A stretch of 64,000 bases of DNA from Acinetobacter haemolyticus (GTDB taxonomy: Bacteria; Pseudomonadota; Gammaproteobacteria; Pseudomonadales; Moraxellaceae): the NCBI RefSeq assembly GCF_900406815.1, contig NZ_OVCN01000008.1, positions 62,001 to 126,000 of the forward strand, in the 5' to 3' direction. The notes under the pieces were generated by a model. The model had not been told where the DNA came from and did no database searches. It saw only the letters and a program-made list of their open reading frames with translations. Shown here in pieces: positions 18,614 to 27,775 of the stretch (its first letter is position 1; each line of letters opens with the position of its first letter). The translations under genes were made by a program, and so were the position numbers.

Positions 18614-19486
18614 CTAAACCTTAGCAAAGTAAACTTGATGCGCCGCTTTGAATGTATTGACATGTAACGGTACTAAATCCACCAAAGATTGATAGCCACC
18701 AGCCAAAACGAAAAGCAAAGGAATTTTCATTTTCTTCGCCATCTCAAACACAATCTGATCACGCTCGAACAAAAGCTCTGTTGTAAACCATTTTGATCCA
18801 TATTTGTCATGTTGATGACAGTCCATACCCGCTTGATAAACGATAAGATCAGCATCCCAACGTGATGCATATTGAAAAGCTTCTAAAATCGCTTCTCGAT
18901 ACAGATTAAAGTTACCTTGTTTTGGATGAATATAACGAGTCAAACTACGTTCCCCCGCCTTGCAACCAAAGCGGATACCAAAAATGCCAAAATTAATCAA
19001 ATTCGGCATACGATTGGTGAAAATCGCAGTACCATCTCCACCATGTTGATCACAATCTAAAATAAAAATTCGTTTCGCAGGAAATTGTTTGGCAATTAAT
19101 GCCAAACCATTAAAAGTACAATAGGCGGCGCCAGAATCATAACTCGCATGATGAAAACCTTGTGCAATATTGGCAGCAATTCCTTCTTTAAATGCAATCT
19201 CAGCACCGACCAATTGCCCTGCTTGTACAGACAAAATGGCATCACGTAGTTGTGGATTCCAAGGTTTAAATCCTTGCACAGTCGCAAAGCTTGAATCACC
19301 TACAAAAAAGGCATCTACATATTGTGGATTATGTAGTTTTTTCAAGATCTCAATGTCTATAAGTCCAGGATCTATCAATTCAACCAACTGCTGCTGTTGT
19401 AGCACATCAGCAACTGCGGTCAATTTCTCCATACTATTGGTATGCGTTTGCGCATAATAGCGTGGCGAGTAACAAGCTTTTAGCAT
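18614..19486 (-). CDS. Histone-deacetylase-fold (class II) amidohydrolase family protein
   Basis: A 290-residue member of the arginase/deacetylase superfamily. Bacterial members hydrolyse acetylated polyamines, lysines or other amides. The catalytic His pair region (GFHHASYDSG), the zinc ligands in FILDCDQHGGDGTA and the later QAGMDCHQHD and LAGGYQ segments are present, so it is probably an active zinc enzyme. Its start codon overlaps the stop of the upstream gene (ATGCTAA), so the two are translationally coupled. The true substrate is unknown; the coupled neighbour may be a clue. Confidence 0.88.
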   Translation of the reverse strand: MLKACYSPRYYAQTHTNSMEKLTAVADVLQQQQLVELIDPGLIDIEILKKLHNPQYVDAFFVGDSSFATVQGFKPWNPQLRDAILSVQAGQLVGAEIAFKEGIAANIAQGFHHASYDSGAAYCTFNGLALIAKQFPAKRIFILDCDQHGGDGTAIFTNRMPNLINFGIFGIRFGCKAGERSLTRYIHPKQGNFNLYREAILEAFQYASRWDADLIVYQAGMDCHQHDKYGSKWFTTELLFERDQIVFEMAKKMKIPLLFVLAGGYQSLVDLVPLHVNTFKAAHQVYFAKV

Positions 19487-20466
19487 GGATTTCCTACATA
19501 GATTTGATCTTGAGCAATTTCGATCAATTGACTCAATTCAGTCGTATCGGGTCGAAATAATCCATTATCAACTTGTTGTTTAAAATGATATCCGAACGCA
19601 CGTGCTCGATTCTCAGGAGAAACCGCCAGTGTCGTCAGTCGTAGAAACCAAAAACCTTTCATTGAAGAAATGGGGATCACATAACCTTTATATTGTTTGT
19701 TTTTACTCTTTTCTAGCTGCTCAATCTCATAGTTTGTGGAGAAAAGGCTCCCCGCTGGTAAGCGCACGCCATTCATGAGTAAAGGAACTAGACTAATACA
19801 AGAGTGATTATCCCCCATATTCATCTTTTCCATCATGACTGGCTGTTCATGCTCATCAACGAAAATATTAATCTCACCTTGTCTCAATAAACGATGATGT
19901 GCAATTCTCAAGAAAAATTTTTCTGCCATTGGACAAGAACCAACCTTTGGTTTTTCCTCTAAAGCTTGGCATTCAATTATTTCAATATGTTGAACATCTT
20001 GAGGAAGGATAATATCTGCCAGTAACTGACAGATCAGTTTACTTTCTTCTCGCTCAGCATATTGATAGAGCGTTCTGAGTTTGGCCTGAAAATTAACTTC
20101 CTGTTGTAAGTTCTGCGTATAGCTATCTTCTGGATTTAGACGTGTTATGCCTTGTTGAACATCAAGATTAATATCTAGATTACGCCAAGTGGTTAATTCA
20201 AAACCATGAGAAGTGGCTTGATTTAAAATATTCTTTAACCCCTTCGTATCGTAATCATCAAAAATACGTAAATCCTGAAAGCCCATCGTGTCACGTGGCT
20301 GTGATACAAACTCAGCGATGACTCGAGTTGCTTGGGTATATCCACAACCTCGACGTTCAGTTTGATGGCTAAAATGCTCATTCAACATTTCGGTGAGTTT
20401 GGCTGAGAGCGGATATAAATATTTCCTAAAAATAATAACCACTTCATGGTCTATTAAATCCGACAT
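19480..20466 (-). CDS. Unrecognised protein coupled to HDAC-like gene
   Basis: A soluble-looking 328-residue protein that I do not recognise. It has no signal peptide or obvious membrane helix. Visible features are an Arg/Cys/Gly stretch (QTERRGCGYTQATRVIAEF), a charged helical middle around residues 120-165 with many Gln and Glu, and a segment GSCPMAEKFFLRIAHHRLLR followed by beta-rich sequence containing MEKMNMGDNHSC. The stop overlaps the start of the HDAC-like gene by 7 bases, so the two products are likely made together. A GAGGGG ribosome site precedes the ATG. Confidence 0.8.
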   Translation of the reverse strand: MSDLIDHEVVIIFRKYLYPLSAKLTEMLNEHFSHQTERRGCGYTQATRVIAEFVSQPRDTMGFQDLRIFDDYDTKGLKNILNQATSHGFELTTWRNLDINLDVQQGITRLNPEDSYTQNLQQEVNFQAKLRTLYQYAEREESKLICQLLADIILPQDVQHIEIIECQALEEKPKVGSCPMAEKFFLRIAHHRLLRQGEINIFVDEHEQPVMMEKMNMGDNHSCISLVPLLMNGVRLPAGSLFSTNYEIEQLEKSKNKQYKGYVIPISSMKGFWFLRLTTLAVSPENRARAFGYHFKQQVDNGLFRPDTTELSQLIEIAQDQIYVGNPC

Positions 20467-20834
20467 AGCACCCCTCGCTTATTTTTATGATTTATAAATT
20501 CATCGTCCCTTTAAACAATCATCTGTATTTATATTGTTAAATCTAATCACGAAAATTATTTAGCATTTTTAAATAAAACTTAGCTCTAAAGATGAATATA
20601 AATCATTAACTTATCAAACTTTTATCTCATATTTATCGAAATATTTATGCTTGTCAATCATCAAAATTTTTGCTTATTTATGTCGTCACAATGTGTCCAA
20701 AACAGTCATTATCAACGGGCATCGCTATCCTCACTTTGCACGATCAAGTATTTACACTTACACTAGCAAAAGTTGATGGCTTTCTATCATCTCACTGGCA
20801 ATAACCACATGAAACAATGATTTAGGAATCGGAT
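20467..20834. other. Divergent intergenic region, no gene seen
   Basis: About 370 AT-rich bases between the divergent unrecognised gene and the GloB-like gene. Presumably it holds both promoters. I see no strong hairpin or operator-like palindrome. Confidence 0.5.
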
Positions 20835-21566
20835 ATGCATTATAAAATCCATGCGATAGACGTAAAAAATGCCTTAAAAAACTATATATGGTTATTGGAA
20901 GATACAACAACGAAACAAGCTGTGGTCATTGATCCCACTGAAGCCAGTTTAGTCAAAGAGTTCTGTGAACAACATCATTTACAACTACAACAAATTTGGC
21001 TCACACATTGGCATCCCGATCATACGGGAGGAGTAGAAGATTTATTAGCCAATGAAAATATAGCCGTTTATGGACCTAGAGATGAGTTGAGCAAAATTTC
21101 TTTAATTTCCAACCCACTTCAACAAGATGATCATTTTTATTTTAATGATTTAAAAATTGAAGTTATTGCTACCCCCGGTCATACCTTAGGTCATATCGTT
21201 TACTTTATTGAAGCCATTGATACACTGTTTTGTGGTGATACCTTGTTCGCAATGGGATGTGGACGTTTGTTTGAAGGCACAGCTGAACAAATGTACCATT
21301 CATTAAATAGGCTAGCCGCCCTGCCTATCCAGACAAAAGTATACTGTACGCATGAATACACCCTTGCCAATGCAGAATTCGCAATCACTATAGAACCCCA
21401 TAACATCGCTTTACAAGAACGGATGAAGCAAGTTAAAGCATTGCGGGAAGCCAATCAAATTACACTTCCAAGTACCATAGAATTAGAGCTCGCAACCAAT
21501 CCTTTCTTACGAATAGAAAGTGCAGAAGACTTTGCACGAATTCGTCATCTAAAAGATCAATTTTAA
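20835..21566 (+). CDS. gloB: Hydroxyacylglutathione hydrolase (glyoxalase II)
   Basis: A 243-residue metallo-beta-lactamase-fold hydrolase that splits S-D-lactoylglutathione, the second step of methylglyoxal detoxification. The zinc motif THWHPDHTGG, the later ATPGHTLGHI and the FCGDTLFAMGCGRLFEGT segment are the glyoxalase II pattern, and CTHEYTLANAEFA is the typical substrate-binding block. Length fits the family. It is monocistronic, ending at a hairpin with a T run. Confidence 0.93.
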   Translation: MHYKIHAIDVKNALKNYIWLLEDTTTKQAVVIDPTEASLVKEFCEQHHLQLQQIWLTHWHPDHTGGVEDLLANENIAVYGPRDELSKISLISNPLQQDDHFYFNDLKIEVIATPGHTLGHIVYFIEAIDTLFCGDTLFAMGCGRLFEGTAEQMYHSLNRLAALPIQTKVYCTHEYTLANAEFAITIEPHNIALQERMKQVKALREANQITLPSTIELELATNPFLRIESAEDFARIRHLKDQF

Positions 21567-21584
21567 AATATTGTCTAATTCTAG

Positions 21585-21625
21585 AGATTTCATTTTCCAC
21601 AGAACAGGATGTGAAATCTTTTTTT
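21585..21625 (+). terminator. Intrinsic terminator after gloB
   Basis: AGATTTCA pairs with TGAAATCT across a 19-base loop, followed by seven T. Confidence 0.7.
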
Positions 21626-21853
21626 ACATTTCATGTAAAGCTTTTATTAAAATAGCTTTCAACAATATAACAACCGATATTTATTTTCATTAAAAAATAC
21701 AGTAGCTTATAAATATCATAGATCTTAACCTGCAAATAAAATTTACTTTATTTTTACATTACTTACACGCAGAAAAATAAATCTATCGAATGCCCCTTTA
21801 AAAATTTTTAAGCTACCCCTATTAATAATTACATGTTCACAAGGAGTTCTCGC

Positions 21854-22060
21854 ATGAAAAACAGAGTTGTTAAAGCAAAAAATTTATTGGCGTTTCGCAT
21901 TTGGCTAGAAAAATTAGGATATTCAGTTAAAAACCTAACCGATAATCGCGGCTTCACTTTTAGTTTTAAAAAGGAATATGGCTTAGTCACAGGGGACTTA
22001 TCTGGTAATGCTTTGGCAATGCAACTTGGTGAAGAGTTTGAAGATCATCTAAAAGCTTAA
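21854..22060 (+). CDS. Small conserved-looking protein (68 aa)
   Basis: A short protein beginning MKNRVVKAKNLLAFRIWLEK. The start at 21854 is chosen because AAGGAG lies exactly 7 bases upstream; an earlier ATG at 21833 has no ribosome site. The N-terminal third is basic (net positive) and helical, and the C-terminal part is acidic (GEEFEDHLKA). The codon use and perfect ribosome site argue that it is real. I do not recognise a family; a small cytosolic regulator is only a guess. Two strong inverted repeats follow. Confidence 0.7.
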   Translation: MKNRVVKAKNLLAFRIWLEKLGYSVKNLTDNRGFTFSFKKEYGLVTGDLSGNALAMQLGEEFEDHLKA

Positions 22061-22113
22061 TTTTGTTTATACTTTTACCCTTTAGAAACTTAAGTCGATG
22101 ACTAATTTTTAAT

Positions 22114-22167
22114 GTCTAAACAATGCGCAATAATTTATAAAAATCAATAAACTGCGATTGTTTAGAC
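22114..22167. repeat. Long inverted repeat (15-bp stem with one bulge)
   Basis: GTCTAAACAAT (22114-22124) pairs perfectly with ATTGTTTAGAC (22157-22167), and CGCA with TGCG after a single bulged G, around a 23-base loop. No T run follows on either strand, so a classical terminator is unlikely. Confidence 0.6.
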
Positions 22168-22182
22168 CCAGCCTAAGATGAT

Positions 22183-22213
22183 TTATCGTATAAACATTTA
22201 CCTTATACGATAA
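22183..22213. repeat. Perfect 11-bp inverted repeat
   Basis: TTATCGTATAA and TTATACGATAA are separated by 9 bases, just downstream of the minus-strand acyl-CoA synthetase gene. It lacks a T tract and may be an operator, mRNA 3' stabiliser or repeat remnant. Confidence 0.6.
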
Positions 22214-22233
22214 GTATTTAACCTGATAAGAAC

Positions 22234-23883
22234 TTATTTATTTCTGAGTTCTTTCCTTAATATCTTTCCTACATTTGACTTCGGTAATTCAGATATAAAT
22301 TCGATATGACGTGGTCTTTTATATGCAGTTAGATTTTCTTGAGTATAAAGCTTTATTTCATCCACAGTTAAAGAATGATCTCTCTTTACGATAAATGCTT
22401 TTGGCACTTCACCTGATTTTTCATCTGCAACACCAACCACGGCCACTTCCATCACTTTGGGATGCTGTGACAAAACACTCTCGATCTCATTCGGATAAAC
22501 ATTAAACCCTGATACTAAAATCATATCTTTTTTACGATCTAAAAGAGTTAAATACCCCTGAGCATCTATACTGCCAATATCTCCTGTTTTAAAGAAGCCA
22601 TCCGCAGTCATGACCTGTGCTGTTTCCTCAGGAAGATTCCAGTAACCTTTCATCACTTGTGGACCACGTATCGCTACCTCACCAGCTTGACCTTGAGGCA
22701 AGGCATGACCCTGATCATCGAGAATGATTATTTCTGTCGCAGGCGATGGTAGACCAACTGTACCTGTAAACTTCCGCGCTTTAGGAGGATTGAATGTTAC
22801 AACTGGAGAAGTCTCAGACATTCCATATCCTTCACGAATTGCACAGCCTGTAATCTTCTCCCACTGGTCTGCCGTAGAATGTAATATAGTCATTCCCCCA
22901 CCTGCTGTTATTTCTAAACGGCTATGGTCCAGTTCCTTAAATTTAGGATGATGATTGAGCGCATTAAATAAAGTATTTACCCCAGTAAAGGTCTGCGGTT
23001 TATATTTGTCAAAACAGTCGACTAAATCATCAATATCACGCGGGTTGGCGACGAGTACGGTGGTATAGCCCTTATTCAAAGTGTAATGCAACAAACATAC
23101 GGTGAATGCATAAATATGATACAAGGGTAAGGCACAAATCATCGTATCGCCAGCCAATGCATCACGATTACCAAAGTAGCTACAAAATACTGCATTGTTC
23201 TGAAGCAGGTTACTCATAATGTTTTTGTGAACTAATTCAGCACCTTTAGACACTCCTGTTGTTCCCCCGGTGTACTGTAAAAGTACCGTATCATCTAAAT
23301 TAAGATGGGGACGAATATAATCATCAGCGGAAGTCTTTTCTAAAATATCTAAAAACTTGAAAAGGTTATTTTGAGTATTGCAAGATTGCTGTGCTTGTTT
23401 TTCGATTAATAAATCATCTGGTGTGGTCGAGATGACATATTTCACCTCAACCTCCGCGTGAATAGCATTATATATAGGCAAAAGTTGGTCTAATAGGATG
23501 AGTACTGTTGCACCTGCATCATTAAGCTGATGTTTTAGTTCACGCGCCGTATAAAGCGGATTTACGTTTACTAAAATCAAGCCAGCACGAACAATAGCTA
23601 AAGCAAGTAATGGATATTGAATGATATTCGGCAACATAACTGCAATGCGACTGCCTTGGGGTAAGCCTAGACTTTGTAGAAATGTGGCCAATTGACGGCT
23701 ATAATATTCAACTTGGTCAAATGTAAAACGCTGATTCTTAAAAATAAAAGCATCTCTTTGCTGAAATTTGACAAAACTTTTATCCCAGAAGTCTAAAAGT
23801 GAAGAGGCATCTTGAGGAAATTGAATATCAAATGAAACATCCCATTTTTGGTATTCGTCTGCCCATATTTTATTAACCATCAT
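22234..23883 (-). CDS. Long-chain fatty acid-CoA ligase (AMP-forming)
   Basis: A 549-residue acyl-adenylate-forming enzyme. The phosphate-binding loop is LLQYTGGTTGVSKGAEL, the A5 motif GYGMSETSPVV, and the A7-A8 region GWFFKTGDIG-like (DGFFKTGDIGSIDAQGY) plus VSGFNVYPNEIE. The C-terminal catalytic lysine region is NVGKILRKEL. It is closest in look to FadD-type ligases that activate medium or long fatty acids for beta-oxidation. Chain length preference cannot be read from sequence. Two adjacent ATG codons lie at the start. A palindrome upstream (24026-24042) is a candidate operator. Confidence 0.92.
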   Translation of the reverse strand: MMVNKIWADEYQKWDVSFDIQFPQDASSLLDFWDKSFVKFQQRDAFIFKNQRFTFDQVEYYSRQLATFLQSLGLPQGSRIAVMLPNIIQYPLLALAIVRAGLILVNVNPLYTARELKHQLNDAGATVLILLDQLLPIYNAIHAEVEVKYVISTTPDDLLIEKQAQQSCNTQNNLFKFLDILEKTSADDYIRPHLNLDDTVLLQYTGGTTGVSKGAELVHKNIMSNLLQNNAVFCSYFGNRDALAGDTMICALPLYHIYAFTVCLLHYTLNKGYTTVLVANPRDIDDLVDCFDKYKPQTFTGVNTLFNALNHHPKFKELDHSRLEITAGGGMTILHSTADQWEKITGCAIREGYGMSETSPVVTFNPPKARKFTGTVGLPSPATEIIILDDQGHALPQGQAGEVAIRGPQVMKGYWNLPEETAQVMTADGFFKTGDIGSIDAQGYLTLLDRKKDMILVSGFNVYPNEIESVLSQHPKVMEVAVVGVADEKSGEVPKAFIVKRDHSLTVDEIKLYTQENLTAYKRPRHIEFISELPKSNVGKILRKELRNK

Positions 23884-24479
23884 CTTTCCCTTTCCTATCT
23901 TAATTATCCAATGTTCTGTTGAATCGGTCTGCCTCTATGATGCTGAAGCATGCAGCTAACTCATCGAATATCGTTCTATCCTTTGACGATGTTTTTTTAT
24001 TAATAGTAGCAAATATAGAAACCATATTTCGTATAACGAAATTAATATTCAATTATAAAAAAATAAAAGTCAAGTGCAAAATCGACATGGTAATTTTCAA
24101 AATAAATTGAATAGTGTGCAATCACTCCTTTTCGCACTGATAACTTTTATACAATGTGACGGCGAAAAATAAATGCTCACGTGCTCTATAAAAAACAACT
24201 AGAACAAAAAGATTACTCAGCGTAAGGATTTCGAAAGGAACTAAACACAGCAACAATAGCCAACCTTCATCTATTAGAAATATTTATTGATAATTCAATC
24301 ATTCATACGATAGGTATGGTGACTGAAAGTATATGGAGCTAAATCCAAAATGAAATAAAGATCATGGTTTAAAGATGGAATATTTTTCTATTTTTAGCGA
24401 CAAAAGAATTAAAACGAAAACCTTTACAACCTTATATTTCATGCAAATTAACATTGGAACTTAAACGATTTCCAAGTAT
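23884..24479. other. AT-rich intergenic region upstream of fadD-like gene and ahcY
   Basis: About 600 bases with no credible gene; a 63-codon open frame at 23919-24110 lacks a ribosome site and homology signals. The only structure I note is a palindrome, ATTTCGT-ATA-ACGAAAT, at 24026-24042, about 145 bases upstream of the acyl-CoA ligase start. Confidence 0.5.
24026..24042. promoter_or_regulatory. Palindrome, possible operator for acyl-CoA ligase gene
   Basis: A perfect 7-bp inverted repeat with a 3-base spacer, sized for a dimeric TetR- or GntR-type repressor. No regulator is identified. Confidence 0.3.
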
Positions 24480-24485
24480 TATAAT
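24480..24485 (+). promoter_or_regulatory. -10 element of ahcY promoter
   Basis: A consensus TATAAT would start RNA near 24492, the first base of the riboswitch P1 stem. The -35 is weak. Confidence 0.5.
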
Positions 24486-24491
24486 GCCCTA

Positions 24492-24585
24492 GTCGAGGGA
24501 TGCTGCGACAATTGATTGGCACAAAAGATCAATTTGCCAGGCTCGACGATCGGTTAAACACTCGTTTTAACCAACAACGGCATCC
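24492..24585 (+). promoter_or_regulatory. SAH riboswitch upstream of ahcY
   Basis: All parts of the S-adenosylhomocysteine riboswitch fold are visible. P1 is GTCGAG (24492-24497) with CTCGAC (24542-24547). P2 is AATTGAT (24510-24516) with ATCAATT (24528-24534). A pseudoknot forms between GGATGC (24498-24503) and GCATCC (24580-24585). An extra hairpin, GGTTAAA/TTTAACC, lies at 24552-24572. The conserved GCTGCGAC and CCAGGCTCG segments match the class as I know it. The class turns on SAH hydrolase expression when SAH accumulates. The ribosome site AGGAG lies about 30 bases downstream of the pseudoknot. Confidence 0.88.
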
Positions 24586-24627
24586 GCGAACAGAACGATC
24601 CATACTATTTTTTTCTAGGAGATCCTG

Positions 24628-26010
24628 ATGAACGCGGTGAATGCTTCATTTACAGATTATAAAGTTGCTGATATTTCCCTTGCTGACTACGGTCGTAAAG
24701 AAATCAAACTTGCTGAGGCAGAAATGCCAGCTTTGATGGGTTTACGTAAGCGTTATGCAGCGGCTAAACCTCTTGCTGGCGCAAAAATTTTGGGTTGTAT
24801 CCACATGACAATCCAAACAGCTGTTCTTATTGAAACCTTAATTGAACTTGGTGCTGAAGTTCGTTGGACTTCATGCAACATTTTCTCTACTCAAGATCAT
24901 GCTGCTGCTGCAATCGCTGCACGTGGTATTCCGGTATTTGCTTGGAAAGGCGAAACTGAAGAAGAATATGTATGGTGCTTGGAACAACAGATCAATGTCA
25001 ATGGTCAACCTTGGGACGCTAACATGATCTTGGACGATGGCGGTGACTTAACTGCCCTTGTTCATGAGAAGTATCCAGCACTTTTAGAACGTATTCATGG
25101 TATTACAGAAGAAACAACCACAGGTGTACAACGTCTTTTAGAAATGTGGAAAGACGGTTCACTTAAAGTTCCTGCAATCAATGTCAATGACTCTATTACA
25201 AAGTCTAAAAACGACAATAAATATGGTTGCCGTCACTCATTAAATGATGCAATCAAACGTGCAACTGACATGCTACTTTCTGGTCGTCGCGCACTTGTGA
25301 TTGGTTACGGTGATGTTGGTAAAGGTTCTGCTCAATCTTTACGTCAAGAAGGCATGATCGTTCGTGTAACTGAAGTTGATCCGATCTGTGCAATGCAAGC
25401 ATGTATGGATGGGTATGAAGTTGTATCTCCATACAAAAATGGCGTACAAACGGGTAAGAAAGAAGACATCAATCATGATCTTTTAGGCAACACTGATCTT
25501 GTTGTGACAACGACTGGTAACTACCATGTATGTGATGCGGCAATGTTAGATAGCTTAAAGGCAGGTGCGGTAGTTTGTAACATCGGTCACTTTGATACTG
25601 AAATCGATACAGCTTACTTACGTGGTTACAAATGGGTTGAAGTTAAACCTCAAGTACACCAAGTTTATCGTTCAGAAGACGAAAGCAACTACTTAATCCT
25701 TCTTTCAGAAGGTCGTTTGGTCAACCTAGGTAATGCAACTGGTCACCCATCACGTGTTATGGATGGTTCTTTCGCAAACCAAGTATTAGGTCAAATGCAC
25801 TTATTCGCTGAGAAATTTGCTGATCTTCCTGCTGATCAAAAGCAAGCTGCTATCCGCGTAGAAGTTCTTCCTAAGAAATTAGATGAAGAAGTTGCTGCGG
25901 CAATGGTTGTTGGCTTTGGTGGTGTGTTGACACAATTGACTCAAGTACAAGCGGATTACCTCGGTGTACCTGTTGAAGGTCCATTCAAATCTGACGCTTA
26001 TAAATACTAA
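24628..26010 (+). CDS. ahcY: Adenosylhomocysteinase (SAH hydrolase)
   Basis: A full-length (460 aa) enzyme that cleaves S-adenosylhomocysteine to adenosine and homocysteine, relieving product inhibition of methyltransferases. The NAD-binding motif is [16 protein letters not shown]. Other signatures are [18 protein letters not shown] near the substrate site, [20 protein letters not shown], and the C-terminal [10 protein letters not shown] that completes the neighbouring subunit's NAD site. It is preceded by an SAH riboswitch and followed by metF, giving a homocysteine-handling unit. Confidence 0.98.
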   Translation: MNAVNASFTDYKVADISLADYGRKEIKLAEAEMPALMGLRKRYAAAKPLAGAKILGCIHMTIQTAVLIETLIELGAEVRWTSCNIFSTQDHAAAAIAARGIPVFAWKGETEEEYVWCLEQQINVNGQPWDANMILDDGGDLTALVHEKYPALLERIHGITEETTTGVQRLLEMWKDGSLKVPAINVNDSITKSKNDNKYGCRHSLNDAIKRATDMLLSGRRALVIGYGDVGKGSAQSLRQEGMIVRVTEVDPICAMQACMDGYEVVSPYKNGVQTGKKEDINHDLLGNTDLVVTTTGNYHVCDAAMLDSLKAGAVVCNIGHFDTEIDTAYLRGYKWVEVKPQVHQVYRSEDESNYLILLSEGRLVNLGNATGHPSRVMDGSFANQVLGQMHLFAEKFADLPADQKQAAIRVEVLPKKLDEEVAAAMVVGFGGVLTQLTQVQADYLGVPVEGPFKSDAYKY

Positions 26011-26018
26011 GAATCTTA

Positions 26019-26048
26019 GGGCAGACGTTATACGGACTGCCCTTTTTT
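26019..26048 (+). terminator. Intrinsic terminator between ahcY and metF
   Basis: GGGCAG and CTGCCC close a hairpin with a further ACG pairing inside, followed by six T. Read-through is needed if metF has no promoter of its own. Confidence 0.85.
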
Positions 26049-26084
26049 CTAAAAATTTCCAAGCGATTTTAAAAAGGATTTGAA

Positions 26085-26921
26085 ATGACGAAACGTGTTC
26101 CTATTTCTTTCGAATTTTTCCCACCAAAAACTGATGCTGGTGCGGAAAAATTACGTGTTGTTCACCAAGAACTTCAACTGCTGAATCCAGAGTTTTTCTC
26201 AATTACTTATGGTGCTGGTGGTTCTACTCGCGAACGTACTTTAGCTGCGATTAATGATTTCAATGGCAAAGGCACACCTGTTGCACCTCATCTTTCTTGT
26301 ATTGGTGATGACAAATCGCGTATTGCTGAGCTGTTAGATTTATACAAATCTCAAGGCATTGATCGCATCGTCGCATTACGTGGTGACTTACCATCAGGTC
26401 AGGTCGGTTTAGGTGAACTCCCTTATGCGCAAGACTTGGTTCGATTTATACGTGAACATTCAGGTGATCATTTCCATATCGAAGTTGCTGCCTACCCAGA
26501 AATGCATCCACAAGCAGAAAGTTTTGATACCGATATCAAACGTTTTGTAGAGAAAGTAAATGCGGGCGCAAATGCCGGTATTACTCAATTTTTCTTCAAT
26601 CCAGATGCATATTTCTATTTTATTGAACGGATTGCCAAAGCAGGCGTGAATATTCCAGTTGCACCGGGTATTATGCCGATCACCAATGCAAGCAACCTAA
26701 TCCGCTTTGCTGATGGTACAGGTGCTGAAATTCCACGTTGGATCCGCAAACAGCTTGCTGCCTATGGTGATGATAGCGCGAGCATTAAAGCTTTTGGTCA
26801 CGAAGTGATTGTGAATCTTTGCGAGCGTTTGATCGCTGGTGGTGCCCCAACACTACATTTCTACTCAATGAACCAAACCGAACCGACTCGACAACTCGTT
26901 GTTGATCTTGGTTTAAACTAA
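26085..26921 (+). CDS. metF: 5,10-methylenetetrahydrofolate reductase
   Basis: A 278-residue flavoprotein that makes 5-methyltetrahydrofolate for methionine synthesis. The family pattern is present: ISFEFFPPKT at the N-terminus, FFSITYGAGGSTRERT, HLSCIGDD, RIVALRGDLP and GITQFFFNPDAYFYF. The gene follows ahcY after a terminator and 75 bases, consistent with homocysteine being remethylated. The AAGGAT ribosome site is good. rsmE begins about 20 bases after its stop. Confidence 0.97.
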   Translation: MTKRVPISFEFFPPKTDAGAEKLRVVHQELQLLNPEFFSITYGAGGSTRERTLAAINDFNGKGTPVAPHLSCIGDDKSRIAELLDLYKSQGIDRIVALRGDLPSGQVGLGELPYAQDLVRFIREHSGDHFHIEVAAYPEMHPQAESFDTDIKRFVEKVNAGANAGITQFFFNPDAYFYFIERIAKAGVNIPVAPGIMPITNASNLIRFADGTGAEIPRWIRKQLAAYGDDSASIKAFGHEVIVNLCERLIAGGAPTLHFYSMNQTEPTRQLVVDLGLN

Positions 26922-26943
26922 TTTGTACGAGCCCTACCCAAGC

Positions 26944-27663
26944 ATGAATCGTTTTTATATCGAAACTGAATTAAATACTGGCAATACCATTGAATTAACA
27001 GAATCGGTATTTCATCACTGGGTACGTGTGCTTCGCGCAAAAGAACAAGAACAAGCCATCTTTTTTAATGGAAAAGGTGGCGAATACGTGGTCACCCTAT
27101 CTGAAATTAACAAAAAAAATGCTTTCGTGTCGATTGATCAATTTAATGAATTAGATCGTACCGCGCCTTTTAATGTGGTTTTAGGTCAAGTGATGAGTAA
27201 AGGCGATCGTATGGATTATGCGATTCAAAAAGCCACAGAACTAGGTGTTACCACGATTCAACTTTTAACCAGTGATCGTTGCGAAATGCGATTAAAATAT
27301 GATCGTGACCAAAAAAAACTAGATCATTGGCAATCTGTTGCAATCGCAGCCTGCGAACAATGCGGAATGAATCGTGTACCTAAAATTCTTGCGCCCATCT
27401 CACTCAATGACTGGGTTCAATCTGAATTGCCGACCTCTCGTTTTGTACTCGCACCCAATAAAGATCAAACAAATATACTACTGAATAGTACACCTGATAT
27501 TGCATTATTAATTGGTCCTGAAGGTGGACTTAGTGAAACAGAAATCGAAACAGCCAACCAATACCAATTTAAAAACTGGTGTATCGGTGATCGTGTGTTA
27601 AGGACGGAAACAGCCCCCGTGGTTGCCTTGTCTATTTTAAACTACCACTTTTCAAGCAAATGA
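26944..27663 (+). CDS. rsmE: 16S rRNA m3U1498 methyltransferase
   Basis: A 239-residue SPOUT methyltransferase acting on U1498 of 16S rRNA. The N-terminal PUA-like domain begins MNRFYIETELNTGNTIELTE. The SAM-binding knot contains LLIGPEGGLSETEIE and the motif RVLRTETAPVVALSILN. I choose the ATG at 26944; a TTG at 26923 would add seven residues not expected for the family. The ribosome site is weak, and translational coupling to metF, whose stop is about 20 bases upstream, may help. Confidence 0.95.
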   Translation: MNRFYIETELNTGNTIELTESVFHHWVRVLRAKEQEQAIFFNGKGGEYVVTLSEINKKNAFVSIDQFNELDRTAPFNVVLGQVMSKGDRMDYAIQKATELGVTTIQLLTSDRCEMRLKYDRDQKKLDHWQSVAIAACEQCGMNRVPKILAPISLNDWVQSELPTSRFVLAPNKDQTNILLNSTPDIALLIGPEGGLSETEIETANQYQFKNWCIGDRVLRTETAPVVALSILNYHFSSK

Positions 27664-27775
27664 TGCATTTACATTGCTTTCCACTGGGTTTGACGTTAAT
27701 TTAAATAAACTCAACACTATGGTTTACAAAGAATAAAGACTATAGGTACTGATAAAAGAAAAGGATTATTCTTGT

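Noticed and set aside
23919-24110. 63-codon frame upstream of the acyl-CoA ligase gene
   Set aside because: No ribosome binding site, low-complexity AT-rich product, and it runs over the palindrome that looks regulatory.
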